Positions 26,802 through 35,653 of a stretch of 64,000 nt of DNA are shown in pieces; the first letter of the stretch is position 1; each line of letters begins with the position of its first letter. A model generated the notes under the pieces. It did no database searches. It was not told the DNA's origin and saw only the letters and a list, made by a program, of their open reading frames with translations. Made by a program: the position numbers and the translations under genes. The DNA comes from Leptolyngbya sp. NIES-2104 (GTDB lineage Bacteria; Cyanobacteriota; Cyanobacteriia; Leptolyngbyales; Leptolyngbyaceae): positions 254,181 through 318,180 of the forward strand of contig NZ_BBWW01000002.1 in assembly GCF_001485215.1 (NCBI RefSeq), in the 5' to 3' direction.

Positions 26802-26992
26802 TGAAGAAACTCCTTCTTTATGGTTCCTCTCTTCGTCGCTAGACCATTATTTATATTGATTAACGAGTTCATTTTTTGAATTACTCTTTGTTTTTTTATT
26901 TTGAGTAGCAAAGGTGAAGAAGTGAGAAGAGGATAAGAGAGGGGTTAAGTTTGAGCTAGAGTTTTGGGATAGGAGCGATTAATTGCAATGGA
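26802..26992. promoter_or_regulatory. Divergent promoter region
   Basis: This AT-rich 191-bp gap separates the replication/PRTRC operon (minus) from the unknown three-gene cassette (plus). Both transcripts must start here or close by. I see no clear operator palindrome. Confidence 0.5.
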
Positions 26993-28834
26993 GTGACTGA
27001 AACTGCGATGGCAAGACAAAAGAAACCTACCAAAGCTCTCGATACTGGTCAGCAGATCCTAAGTGCATTGACGCAGCAGGAAATTGCTCAACTCCTGAAT
27101 GTTCTACTTGAGGTCTTGCCGCCTGACTTACAGGCGCGATCGCTGGCTCAACTTTCCGAAGACACGCAGCAAACGATCCAGCGCATTCTAGCTCCGATTC
27201 CTGATGATCCGCCTCAAGCTGATGACAGCCAACCGACTTCGATCGCAAAACAGGCTCAAACTTGGGCAACCCTCTGGAAAGCTTGGAATAAAATCGTCAG
27301 TGAAGCTTCGCAAGAAGACGGAAAATATATTGTCCAAGAAGCACATTGGGAACCGCCCTACTTCGATGCAACAACTTTGATGGAAGATCTAGAAGGTATT
27401 GCTGTTCAAATGCAGCCGCTCCTCCGCACCGCATTTGAGCATGAGTTTGCACCAAGTGATGGATTTGTCTCAGCCCTGATGGAAGTGGAAGTAGAAGCCT
27501 CCTCTAGTCTGGAAGACTGGGTGGAAATCACAGATGGGCTGTTGTTGAAACATCATTTGACAAATGCCTTGTTGCAATGGGAGTGGCTCTCTGCTCATCA
27601 ACAGAACTGGGATGCTTATCAGTTTGCTCAACACATTCGAGAATGCGAACTACAATTTGAGCAGATAGAACTGGAGCGGGATGCTATCTTTGATTTTTTC
27701 GCACAGCTATCTGAATCGGAACAGCGGTGTATTCTAACCGGGCTGCTGACTGATGTAGAGACAGATCAATGGCAGCAAGAATTAAATTCCACTTACTCTT
27801 CCTGGCAGCGTCTCTATCTGCATCTCATCGAGCGCTATGCTCCAGAACGCTATTTGGATAGTCTACGTCAGACGATTCCTCAACGCTGGGAAAATGGCTT
27901 GCTCATTCTCGAAGCTTTACTCGCAGAACAAAAATACAGCGAGAGTTTGATCATTGTTCAAGAAACCCTTCAGGCGCTGTTGAGTTTCAAACGAGTGGAG
28001 GTAGACTGGTCTCCCGAAGCAACACTCTTGATCGCGGCTGTGAACTTCCTTTATTCAGAAGAGCAGAAAAATGCAAGTCAGTTGTTAGGTTACTACCGAC
28101 AGGTAGCGGCAGGATTAAATCAAACTGAGCGATCGAACGCCCTAGCCGTTCAGCAGATCGCGATCGCGCATTGGTCAGATTGGTCAGCAATGTTCCAAGC
28201 GTTCACTAATACTCCGCTTTCGGACTCCACATATCAAGGGCTGTTCCAATCCTGGCGCAACTATGTCGATCGTAGAACTAAACCCAGAATTTGGAGACTC
28301 TATGGCGTACCTAAAAGTCTTGATACTTGGTGGGTTCTCTGGTTAATCGACAGTATTGCAGATCCCCAAAAGGGCGCAACTTGGTTTCAGCAAACGATCA
28401 CCGATTGGCTGTCTCAGCTTCCTGGCGATGAACGGCAATTAGGCGAGAACTACGATGTGCTGAAACTGTTGACCAAAGATTTGATTGAAATTCAGAACAA
28501 GGGAAAACATCAACATCCTTGGTTCTACGAAGTCGTGATTCGTCCGAATGAGTCTGCAATGGAGAGTAATTCATCCCGACAAGCCTATCTCAAACAGTAT
28601 GCGCCTCCTGATTTACTCGATCAGGTGATGAACTATTGGAAGACTCATCTAAAAGCATTTGTGCCCCGACCAGAGGCTGCTAAAGGCTCTGAGTACGGAG
28701 CGCAAGCTCGCTGGATGGCAGCATTGAAGGAGCTTTCTCCTAGCAACTATGAAACGCTGCTCACCCAATGGCGGGAAGTGCATCGACGACGCAGCAATTT
28801 GTGGAAAGCGATGCAAGAATTAGGACTGAACTGA
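26993..28834 (+). CDS. Unknown protein, first gene of a three-gene cassette
   Basis: A 613-residue, mostly helical acidic protein. GTG 26993 and ATG 27008 (MARQKKPTKALDTG) are both possible starts; GGAG precedes the ATG. Features are an N-terminal glutamine/leucine-rich helix bundle (LTQQEIAQLLNVLLEVLPP), a run of aromatic-rich helices (WEWLSAHQQNWDAYQFAQHI) and a basic end (REVHRRRSNLWKAMQEL). No enzyme signature, signal peptide or membrane segment is seen. The next gene starts 1 nt after its stop. The function is unknown and it should be judged with its two neighbours. Confidence 0.72.
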   Translation: MTETAMARQKKPTKALDTGQQILSALTQQEIAQLLNVLLEVLPPDLQARSLAQLSEDTQQTIQRILAPIPDDPPQADDSQPTSIAKQAQTWATLWKAWNKIVSEASQEDGKYIVQEAHWEPPYFDATTLMEDLEGIAVQMQPLLRTAFEHEFAPSDGFVSALMEVEVEASSSLEDWVEITDGLLLKHHLTNALLQWEWLSAHQQNWDAYQFAQHIRECELQFEQIELERDAIFDFFAQLSESEQRCILTGLLTDVETDQWQQELNSTYSSWQRLYLHLIERYAPERYLDSLRQTIPQRWENGLLILEALLAEQKYSESLIIVQETLQALLSFKRVEVDWSPEATLLIAAVNFLYSEEQKNASQLLGYYRQVAAGLNQTERSNALAVQQIAIAHWSDWSAMFQAFTNTPLSDSTYQGLFQSWRNYVDRRTKPRIWRLYGVPKSLDTWWVLWLIDSIADPQKGATWFQQTITDWLSQLPGDERQLGENYDVLKLLTKDLIEIQNKGKHQHPWFYEVVIRPNESAMESNSSRQAYLKQYAPPDLLDQVMNYWKTHLKAFVPRPEAAKGSEYGAQARWMAALKELSPSNYETLLTQWREVHRRRSNLWKAMQELGLN

Positions 28835-28835
28835 T

Positions 28836-29120
28836 ATGAATGTAGAAGTCACGATCGTGGTTTCAACTCCGCCGCGAGAAGAGGATTTTGATAGCCTGAG
28901 ACTTGCAGCAGCTAGGCTCACAGATCATCCAAGCAGCATTACGGTGCAAATGGAGCAAACTAACGATCGCATTTCCCTGATTACGAATTTCACGATGCGA
29001 ACCACCGCTCAGTACAAAGTGGTCGGCGATATCTCCAGCCAATTCAAGTTCCACACCTTTGATATTGAGGGATATGAGGACATAATTATCACATTTCCCA
29101 AGTCAGGTAGAGGGGATTGA
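28836..29120 (+). CDS. Small unknown protein of the three-gene cassette
   Basis: A 94-residue protein, MNVEVTIVVSTPPREEDFD, with an alternating beta pattern (ITVQMEQTNDRISLITNFTM) and an ending DIEGYEDIIITFPKSGRGD. It starts 1 nt after the larger gene and overlaps the following ATG by 4 nt, so translation is coupled. It may be a small beta-sheet adaptor. No family was recognised. Confidence 0.65.
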   Translation: MNVEVTIVVSTPPREEDFDSLRLAAARLTDHPSSITVQMEQTNDRISLITNFTMRTTAQYKVVGDISSQFKFHTFDIEGYEDIIITFPKSGRGD

Positions 29121-30298
29121 CCATGAGTGAGTACCAATATTACGAATTTCGCACGGTTGATCGCATTCTCACCGCGAAAGAGCAGGCAGAGATCAAAAAG
29201 CTCTCCAGTCGGGTTCAACTCACCTCAACGCAGGCAACCTTCGTTTACAACTATGGAGATTTTCGAGGTGATCCGGAAAAGGTCTTAACCGATTACTTTG
29301 ACATCATGTTTTATGTTGCGAGTTGGAGTACTTGGAGGCTGATGTTTCGGTTCCCGAAAGCGATCGCTGATCCTAAATGGTTTCAGCCTTACGAATTACC
29401 AGATTCAATAACAATTTCAACCACTCCGAAATACACGGTGCTAGATGTTGAAATCAGTGATGAAGAGGGCTTGCGACCTTGGACGACAGGGGAAGGGTGG
29501 CTCTCGCGCTTGCTACCGCTCCGCGATGAACTGCTCCAGGGAGATTTGCGCTTGTTGTATCTCGCCTGGTTGCGAGTAGCTCCTAACTTGGCTGGCTATG
29601 TTTTAGAAGACGATCCCGTTGAGCCTGCTATTCCGCCTAATCTGGGACAGTTATCCGAGCCGTTGAAAGCGTTTATTGAATGGGTTGGACTCGATGCAGA
29701 TTGGGTGACGGTGGCGGCTCAAGCAAGTGTGCGTCAGCGCTTAGCGCAAAGCGCAACTCCGAAGGAACCGAAAACAGAACAACCTTTAGAAAACTGGCTA
29801 TCTGCACTATCTGAGGCTGAGAAGCAGGAATTTCTGCTCAAACTGGTGCGACGGGAATCACAGGTTGATTTGCAATTGATCACGCGATTGCAGGAATTGG
29901 CGGGGGTAGAGCGATCTCAGCCTGAATCGACACCCGGATATCGACGGCTTTCTGACTTGGGAACCGCTGCTCAACAACTCAGAACGCAGCGCCAGCGAAA
30001 AGAGCAGGATGCGGCGCAGGAAAAGCGAATTCGAGAGTTAGAAGCCCTAGCACCGAAGGAAGCCCAAATGTGGCAAAAAGTCACGGAACTGATCGATCGC
30101 AAGCAGCCAAAATACTATGATGAAGCGACTACTTTGCTCAAGGACTTGCGCGATTTGGCGAAACATCAGGGGCGATTGCCTTCGGCAACAGCGAAGCTTC
30201 CGGTGGAATTTACCGAACGCTTTGAAGGACTGCGGGCAGAATATCAAAGTCGTCGTGCTTTGATGACCCGATTTAGTAAAATTCAGCCTCAAGATTGA
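29117..30298 (+). CDS. Unknown protein with C-terminal coiled coil
   Basis: A 393-residue protein starting MSEYQYYEFRTVDRILTAKEQAEI. The N-terminal 150 residues are aromatic-rich (VYNYGDFRGDPEKVLTDYFDIMFYVASW). The C-terminal 130 residues are highly charged and coiled-coil (LRTQRQRKEQDAAQEKRIRE). From memory, proteins with this YQYYEF start occur in many bacteria beside SWIM zinc-finger proteins, but no such gene is here. A 27-bp repeat shared with the end of holB encodes RLAQSATPKE near residue 210, apparently an insertion in an interdomain linker. The function is unknown. Confidence 0.7.
   Translation: MTMSEYQYYEFRTVDRILTAKEQAEIKKLSSRVQLTSTQATFVYNYGDFRGDPEKVLTDYFDIMFYVASWSTWRLMFRFPKAIADPKWFQPYELPDSITISTTPKYTVLDVEISDEEGLRPWTTGEGWLSRLLPLRDELLQGDLRLLYLAWLRVAPNLAGYVLEDDPVEPAIPPNLGQLSEPLKAFIEWVGLDADWVTVAAQASVRQRLAQSATPKEPKTEQPLENWLSALSEAEKQEFLLKLVRRESQVDLQLITRLQELAGVERSQPESTPGYRRLSDLGTAAQQLRTQRQRKEQDAAQEKRIRELEALAPKEAQMWQKVTELIDRKQPKYYDEATTLLKDLRDLAKHQGRLPSATAKLPVEFTERFEGLRAEYQSRRALMTRFSKIQPQD
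29741..29767 (+). repeat. Short interspersed repeat, copy 1
   Basis: TTAGCGCAAAGCG... ending CCGAAGGAA, 27 bp, is identical (in reverse orientation) to 35693-35719. It carries an internal palindrome around GCGCAAAGCGC. Here it reads LAQSATPKE in frame within a coding region. Confidence 0.85.
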
Positions 30299-30356
30299 CA
30301 ACGGAATTTACGATCGCGATGCTTTATGATCGAGTCGGTTCTCTGTAGGGTTTGTC

Positions 30357-31289
30357 ATGACGGGTAGTAATGATGCGATCGATCACGACCGTTTGTTCAA
30401 AGAACTCATCTCGACCTTTTTCCTGGAGTTTCTCGAACTCTTTTTGCCAGAGATGCGGGCAACCATTGACCCCGACTCCATTCGGTTCCTCCAGCAGGAA
30501 TACTTTGCCGACCTCACCGCAGGGGAAGACAAGATTATCGATCTGCTCGTGGAAGTGAAACAACTGGGCGAAGATGCCGTTTTCATTTTCCATCTCGAAG
30601 CCCAAGCGTCCCCAGAATCCCACTTCACCCGACGGATTTTCTTTTACTTTGCACGATTGCACCAAAAGTTTCTTCTGCGAATTTATCCAATCGTCATCTT
30701 CTCCTTCGACCAGCCTTATCGCGAAGAACCGCACACCTACACCGTCGAGTTTCCCAATTGGAAAGTGTTGGAATTCAACTTCAAATCTATCCAATTGAAT
30801 CGCCTGAACTGGCGAGATTTTCTGAATCAGCCGAACCCCGTGGCGGCCGCCTTGATGAGCAAGATGCGGATTGCGATCGCAGACCGTCCGAGGGTGAAAG
30901 TCGAGTGTCTACGATTATTGGCGACGTTGCAACTTGATCCAGCCCGGACGAGATTAATCTCAGGCTTTGTAGACACGTATCTGAAACTGAATGCGATCGA
31001 GACTCAGGCATTTCAGGCGGAAATTGCTAAAATTGAACCAGAACGGAGGGAGGGCGTGATGCAGATTGTCACCAGTTGGATGCAAGAGGGGATCGACCAA
31101 GGCATTGCACGAGAGCGATCGCTCGTTTTGCGTCTGCTCACCAAGCGAGTTGGAACCTTGTCGTCTGAAGTTCGTGATCGCATTGACCAACTTTCCATTG
31201 AGCAAGTAGAAGCACTAGGGGAAGCGCTATTAGAGTTTGGGAGTTTAACAGACTTGGAGGCTTGGCTTTCACAGTCATTGGACGATTAG
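30357..31289 (+). CDS. Rpn/DUF4351 family putative transposase-like nuclease
   Basis: A 310-residue protein. The N-terminal domain is of the Rpn (recombination-promoting nuclease) type common in cyanobacteria: FLELFLPEMRATIDPDSI, YFADLTAGEDKIIDLLVEVKQ and FIFHLEAQASPE. D...ExK residues are near the PD-(D/E)XK pattern. A helical middle and a C-terminal DUF4351 domain follow (RSLVLRLLTKRVGTLSSEVRDRI and EFGSLTDLEAWL). Such genes are frequent, often multi-copy, and of uncertain role. It is alone on its strand; a 58-nt gap separates it from the three-gene cassette. Confidence 0.88.
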   Translation: MTGSNDAIDHDRLFKELISTFFLEFLELFLPEMRATIDPDSIRFLQQEYFADLTAGEDKIIDLLVEVKQLGEDAVFIFHLEAQASPESHFTRRIFFYFARLHQKFLLRIYPIVIFSFDQPYREEPHTYTVEFPNWKVLEFNFKSIQLNRLNWRDFLNQPNPVAAALMSKMRIAIADRPRVKVECLRLLATLQLDPARTRLISGFVDTYLKLNAIETQAFQAEIAKIEPERREGVMQIVTSWMQEGIDQGIARERSLVLRLLTKRVGTLSSEVRDRIDQLSIEQVEALGEALLEFGSLTDLEAWLSQSLDD

Positions 31290-31873
31290 AGCGGACGGCT
31301 TCTAGCAACCCGTTTCTTTTAAGGCAAAGCAAGATTGCGATCGCGACTCCTGTTCAGGATGGGTACAATTATCCCTTTGGGAACTGCGAAGTGATCGTGC
31401 GCTCCGATTCTGTTAGAAGCGATTTCTTTATTCCTTCTTCAGGTGTTAAAGGGCGGCTTTGCATTGACTTCCTTCGACCGTCCATCTTCTGAGTTGAGCT
31501 TTCGAGGTTCATGCGTCAGCTTCTGAGGTTCATGATTGAGCTTCCGAAGCTCATGAGGTGAGTGCTGGAAGCTCACAATTCAGCTTTGAAAGTTTAGGGA
31601 TGAGCTTTAGAAGGTGTTATGTAGGGTAAGACTGAAACTTTTTCGATAGATTAGGAGAATTCGCTCAAGGCAGGAATTAATTATAGGGATTTGCTGAAGA
31701 AAAAGAATGACCTTCATAGTTAGGGCTATTATCGCTCTTAAATCTACCCATTTGATGGGCTAGATGGAATTGGTTCCCATCTGATTCAGCTATCTGAGAG
31801 AGATAGACGGAAGGGAAGTAAGCAAATTCTGTTCAACAGCTAAGTTGAGCAGTCAGCTCACGAAATAAATGAG
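31290..31873. other. Non-coding region with a 21-bp tandem repeat
   Basis: No protein-like frame is convincing in this 584-bp gap. Its centre holds about six degenerate 21-bp tandem repeats (31496-31622), described separately. It lies between the Rpn/DUF4351 gene and the HEPN-like gene, both plus strand. Confidence 0.6.
31496..31622 (+). repeat. Six imperfect 21-bp tandem repeats (iteron-like)
   Basis: Units begin at 31496, 31517, 31538, 31560, 31581 and 31602, so the step is 21, 21, 22, 21 and 21 bp. The first three read GAGCTTTCGAGGTTCATG, CAGCTTCTGAGGTTCATG and GAGCTTCCGAAGCTCATG. The third contains a 15-bp palindrome (GAGCTTCCGAAGCTC). Later copies drift (GAGTGCTGGAAGCTCAC, CAGCTTTGAAAGTTTAGG). 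The step of about two helical turns is that of plasmid iterons or partition sites. No spacers are present, so it is not a CRISPR. Confidence 0.75.
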
Positions 31874-32497
31874 ATGAACGACGCAAAGCCAACGCAGTAT
31901 CAAGTCAATCAGAAAGGCTTGCCGGATAATTTCCCCACCCACGCTCATGATTCTGCCTTTTGGGAAAGTCTGGGGCGTACCGTTGCCACATTCGGATTTC
32001 TAGAAGAAATATTAGGGAAGGCGATCTTTGCATTCACAGCAACGCGAACCTATGAAGATAACGAGATTGATCAGGCTTATAGCGAATGGTTGCCCAAGCT
32101 AGAACGTGCCCTTGTAGATCCTTTGGGAAATTTGATTGACACCTATGGAAAGGCAGTACGAGACAATTCGAGCGCTGTAATAGAGAATTTCGATAAGCTT
32201 CTAGAGGATCTGCGAAACGCATCACAACTCCGAAATATTCTGTGTCACGGATCATGGAGACCGCCGGATGCAAATGGTGCTTCGATTCCATTTTTTGTGA
32301 ATCGCCAGAAACAGATTGTTGATACCGCAATGGATCGGCAATTCATTGATCAAGTGCAGCAAAACACTGTCAGTCTGATATGCGCGGTTATTGATACTGT
32401 TACCCAAATGGGTTGGCAGTTTCCTGGGTCGGTTGGTCCAGGCAAGATCATTTGGGAACCCACTGCTCAACGCACCAGAGCAGCGGACGATCGATAG
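31874..32497 (+). CDS. HEPN-like protein of unknown function
   Basis: A 207-residue helical protein, MNDAKPTQYQVNQKG. The core FWESLGRTVATFGFLEEILGKAIFAF and, later, NASQLRNILCHGSWRPP give an RNxxxH arrangement (R-x4-H) typical of HEPN-fold ribonuclease and C12orf-like proteins. Such proteins may be RNases of toxin or defence systems, or inactive structural domains. No MNT antitoxin gene is next to it. Its position beside a repeat array and a pseudogene suggests an accessory zone. The family call rests on a short motif and helix pattern only. Confidence 0.6.
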   Translation: MNDAKPTQYQVNQKGLPDNFPTHAHDSAFWESLGRTVATFGFLEEILGKAIFAFTATRTYEDNEIDQAYSEWLPKLERALVDPLGNLIDTYGKAVRDNSSAVIENFDKLLEDLRNASQLRNILCHGSWRPPDANGASIPFFVNRQKQIVDTAMDRQFIDQVQQNTVSLICAVIDTVTQMGWQFPGSVGPGKIIWEPTAQRTRAADDR

Positions 32498-32704
32498 CTG
32501 CGAGTACCATATTTTTCAGAGATCGCACTCCCCTCATCCATAATTCACGCTCACCCAAGACCCACTTCACAGCAAGGCAATTTGAATCATCGTAGACTAG
32601 ACACAGTAAATTCACTCCGAAGCATTGACAGAACAGATTGCCGACATGTCGATCATGGATCAAATTCGTTAAACTCCTCCTAGGGTACGCATAACGGGAT
32701 GCTT

Positions 32705-32956
32705 ATGAACTTAGGCATCATCTTGGTTGTACAACTTTTTATTCGGGCGGGTCAGGAGACCGAATTTTAGCAGTTTGAGCAAGCAGCACAAGTCATGCGA
32801 AAGTACCAGGGTCGAATCGAAACGGTAATTCGACCCATACACCCTGAACTGCCTTACGAAGTCTATCTAGTTTGGTTTCCAGGCCTTGAGCAGTTTAAGG
32901 CATATCGAAAAGATGCAGATTTGATTGAACTTATGATTGGTCAAGAGGTAATTTGA
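32705..32956 (+). pseudogene. Broken alpha/beta-barrel (EthD/DUF1330-like) gene
   Basis: From ATG 32705 the frame reads MNLGIILVVQLFIRAGQETEF, then TAG at 32768, then QFEQAAQVMRKYQGRIETVI and RPIHPELPYEVYLVWFPGLE to a TGA at 32954. This is the pattern of small dimeric alpha/beta-barrel proteins (F..G.E.eFe.fE...m..h.G), full length apart from the in-frame stop. CAG to TAG at codon 22 would explain it. Its 3' end overlaps the end of the DGQHR gene by 16 bp on the other strand. Confidence 0.65.
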
Positions 32957-34035
32957 TTCAGAATGTAAGCCGCCATTGTATTGATTGTGCCTCTGTTCTT
33001 AACAATACGATTGTTCAGCTTGCAACTGTTCCAATCAGGGTTAGTCAACTGCCAATCAATTCGATGAAGGTTAGCAATGCAGCCAGACTGCTGCCGCTGC
33101 CTTAACTGCTGCCCTACGATCGCTAGCGCACACATTGTCAACGCATTAAACCCGATGCTTCGCTGACGGAGCGTTGGATCATTGCTGGTCTGAAGTAGCT
33201 TCCAATGCGGGTGATTCTCTGCCACACTCTGCCAAAAAGAGATCGCTTCCTGCTGCAAATCCCCTTCTGCATCTATCAGCAAGAGTTTGCAGGACTCCCG
33301 CAAGGAATTCATCGTGAAATAATCGCCACTTTTGGGATGAATGTTAGTGGCTTCCAGTGCAGTGCGATCGCGGAACACCTCCACAGTTGTCAAGACTGCC
33401 CGTGCGATCTCGCTGTACTGATCCCGATGATCAAAGAGCGAAATGATGGACTTGTTCGGCTTGATGCCAAACTGGTTCGCATCCAGAAAGATTTGCTGGC
33501 GCTTCTGTCCGCCCGCATCGGGAATGAGCATTACCCCGATCGTTTCATTCGCAACCAGCCCAGGTGCTTCAAGTTGTGCCTGAATGGAGCCAAAAGCTCG
33601 ATGCTGCCCGTCTGGAATCCAAAAAGTAGCAGAGTTTGGAAGACTAAGTAAGCCTAAATCCTCGATACCGGGAATATCTAAATCAATTGCTTGAAAGTCG
33701 TAGCACTCCCACTCTGGAATATCAACTGTGATCACGATCGGTAAAAGAATGTAAAACGCTTCCAGCTTCGACAGACCATTGATGATGTACCGAGCAATTT
33801 TCTTCGATCGCTTAGCATCGAGAGTCCTTTGTGCTAAAGACAGAGGGGCAGATTCTTTCGGACGCGAAAAAAACGGCTGCATCAATGTCTCGATCTGGGC
33901 AAACGTAAACTTTGTCATCCAATAGTCGTTCCGGCATTGTACACCTCGCACACAGCAAAACAGAAATTCATTGGCTTCTAAGACTAGCTCTGATTCGGGA
34001 GACTCTAATGCGACGGTTTGAGATGAGTTGTTCAT
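32941..34035 (-). CDS. DGQHR-domain protein (DndB-like)
   Basis: A 364-residue protein from ATG 34035 (MNNSSQTVALESPESE). The upstream extension lies inside the PP-loop gene and is rejected. The DGQHR motif is exact (FWIPDGQHRAFGSI) and is followed by GQKRQQIFLDANQFGIKPNKSI and SLFDHRDQYSEIARAVL, the conserved core of DndB/DGQHR proteins. DndB regulates the DNA phosphorothioation operon dndCDE in other bacteria. Here it overlaps the end of a DndC-like PP-loop gene by 68 nt, and both follow the clamp-loader genes. DndA, D and E are not in the window, so phosphorothioation is not proven. Confidence 0.85.
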   Translation of the reverse strand: MNNSSQTVALESPESELVLEANEFLFCCVRGVQCRNDYWMTKFTFAQIETLMQPFFSRPKESAPLSLAQRTLDAKRSKKIARYIINGLSKLEAFYILLPIVITVDIPEWECYDFQAIDLDIPGIEDLGLLSLPNSATFWIPDGQHRAFGSIQAQLEAPGLVANETIGVMLIPDAGGQKRQQIFLDANQFGIKPNKSIISLFDHRDQYSEIARAVLTTVEVFRDRTALEATNIHPKSGDYFTMNSLRESCKLLLIDAEGDLQQEAISFWQSVAENHPHWKLLQTSNDPTLRQRSIGFNALTMCALAIVGQQLRQRQQSGCIANLHRIDWQLTNPDWNSCKLNNRIVKNRGTINTMAAYILNQITS

Positions 34036-35653
34036 GGGTTGTATCAACTCCAAGGATATGTGGATGCGTACCTGTGATGCCGAGCCATTTGAGGTCATAC
34101 TCTGCGGGTTCAATGCGCTGTTTCTGAATGACGACAGCGGGGCAAACAACGAGCATTTCTTCGACAAATGGACGCGGCGGTTTCTTGCCTGTGGGTCGCT
34201 TGATTGTCCAGAAGCGTCTGGAGAGCTTATTGAGTTGAAGCACTGTGTCGTAGTGGTCTGCTAGTTCATTCAGATAGCGATCGCACTCCGCTTGCTCTCC
34301 CTGAAACAGAATGCGCGTCTGCCGGAAAGGTTTAGGATCTTTCTTTGCTAAATCAGAATGACGGGTGAACATCCGGCGGACGAGATAGACTGCCCAGGTC
34401 TTGCCTTGATTCAAATAGTCAATTTGCTGTTCTGTTCGCTCGATAAATTCTGCAATGCGTTGTGATTCCGGTTTTTTAGTTTGTTTTCGGTTAGCTTGAA
34501 CATTAATCGCATCTGCAATCAGTCGCTCATAAGAAGGAATGACCAACGATATCCATGCTCCTGCTAGTAAGCGTTCGTAATGCGCGATCGCAGCATAATT
34601 CCGCGTCTCACATAAAATCTCAAGAACAAGCTGCTTGACGTACAGTGGTTGATGTTCGTTGATAGCTATTGCTATGTGTTCCATGAATGCAGCTTCTCCA
34701 CCATATTCAGGTTCATTCAGCCAATCCTGGCGTAAGTCGCCATGAGTGTTATTTCCTCGCTGGCGTTTCTTGCCGTTGCATTCGGAAAATGGACAACCAT
34801 TCACGCAGAAAGACTTTTTACCTTGGGTAATCCGTCCCTGCGTGAAGCGAGTGACGAATTCATTTACCCGTGCTTCGCACCATTGCCGCCCGTGACCCAT
34901 TTCAATCAATGGAAAGCGGAAAATTTGGCGACGCTCTTGGCTTTCTTTGATTCGTCCTGCTTCATCGGCGTTAAACCCGATCGCGTAATCATAAGCTTGC
35001 TGGTTGCCGAAGCTCTTATCTTTCAGTCGCCCAGTTTCATCAGCGTTATAGCCAATCAGATAGTAAGGTGACTTTTCATCGGCGCTGCTTTCTATCTTTG
35101 CCCGTTTCGCTTCGTCAGCATTAAACCCGATGTACCGTTGTCGGGGAGAATCTCTGAATAAGAGCAGTGCAACGACATCAATCACCCAGCCTTTGAATTT
35201 GAGCGTACAAAGCCGTCCATTGCCGCCGCGCTGCGGAACTGTTCCGCTCATGATTAGGTGAGTGAACAGGCAGTAATCACCGCGCAGGTAAAACTTGGTT
35301 GGCTGGCGAGTTGATGCAAGAATGGTAATGCCGTCTTTCTCATACTCGCCGTTGCGACAAACTTGAATCACCCAAATGTTGTGCTGCCGACAGAACGGAA
35401 AGAAAACTTCTTCCATCAGGCGTTTGGTTCCGATCGATTCACCCCCAACAACGGCGTGAACGACAATCAGATTCTCAAGTGGGAAGTCTCGCGATTCTGG
35501 ATTCTCGATATACTCGATCAGTAGAGATAGAGAATCAATACCACAGCCCATCGAGAGAATGTGCGGTAAGTAATTTGGATTAAGCGATCGTAGTAACTCT
35601 GTAAACTGAACCGTTTCAAAGGGATTGAATAGTACTAGAGGGAGAGTTGCCAT
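33968..35653 (-). CDS. PP-loop ATP pyrophosphatase, PAPS reductase/DndC-like
   Basis: A 561-residue protein from ATG 35653; the 46-codon extension upstream is antisense-free but lies inside holB, so it is not used. The PP-loop is ILSMGCGIDSLS (residues 34-41 region). The family Cys-Thr motif GRLCTLKFKGW follows. Three tandem copies of IGFNADE..GR.K lie between about 34948 and 35142. A cysteine cluster FCVNGCPFSEC is near residue 300, suitable for zinc or Fe-S. The enzyme should activate a substrate with ATP for sulfur transfer or amidation. The start overlaps holB by 38 nt. Confidence 0.82.
   Translation of the reverse strand: MATLPLVLFNPFETVQFTELLRSLNPNYLPHILSMGCGIDSLSLLIEYIENPESRDFPLENLIVVHAVVGGESIGTKRLMEEVFFPFCRQHNIWVIQVCRNGEYEKDGITILASTRQPTKFYLRGDYCLFTHLIMSGTVPQRGGNGRLCTLKFKGWVIDVVALLLFRDSPRQRYIGFNADEAKRAKIESSADEKSPYYLIGYNADETGRLKDKSFGNQQAYDYAIGFNADEAGRIKESQERRQIFRFPLIEMGHGRQWCEARVNEFVTRFTQGRITQGKKSFCVNGCPFSECNGKKRQRGNNTHGDLRQDWLNEPEYGGEAAFMEHIAIAINEHQPLYVKQLVLEILCETRNYAAIAHYERLLAGAWISLVIPSYERLIADAINVQANRKQTKKPESQRIAEFIERTEQQIDYLNQGKTWAVYLVRRMFTRHSDLAKKDPKPFRQTRILFQGEQAECDRYLNELADHYDTVLQLNKLSRRFWTIKRPTGKKPPRPFVEEMLVVCPAVVIQKQRIEPAEYDLKWLGITGTHPHILGVDTTHEQLISNRRIRVSRIRASLRSQ

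Noticed and set aside
30324..30794. 156-codon minus-strand frame
   Set aside because: It is antisense to the well-supported Rpn/DUF4351 gene.
31496..31622. CRISPR array
   Set aside because: The repeats touch each other with no spacers and are degenerate.
34036..34167. 44-codon N-terminal extension of the DGQHR protein
   Set aside because: It overlaps the PP-loop gene further and has no family character; ATG 34035 fits better.
32941..35653. Complete Dnd phosphorothioation/restriction system
   Set aside because: Only DndB- and DndC-like genes are present; DndA, D, E and restriction genes are absent from the window.
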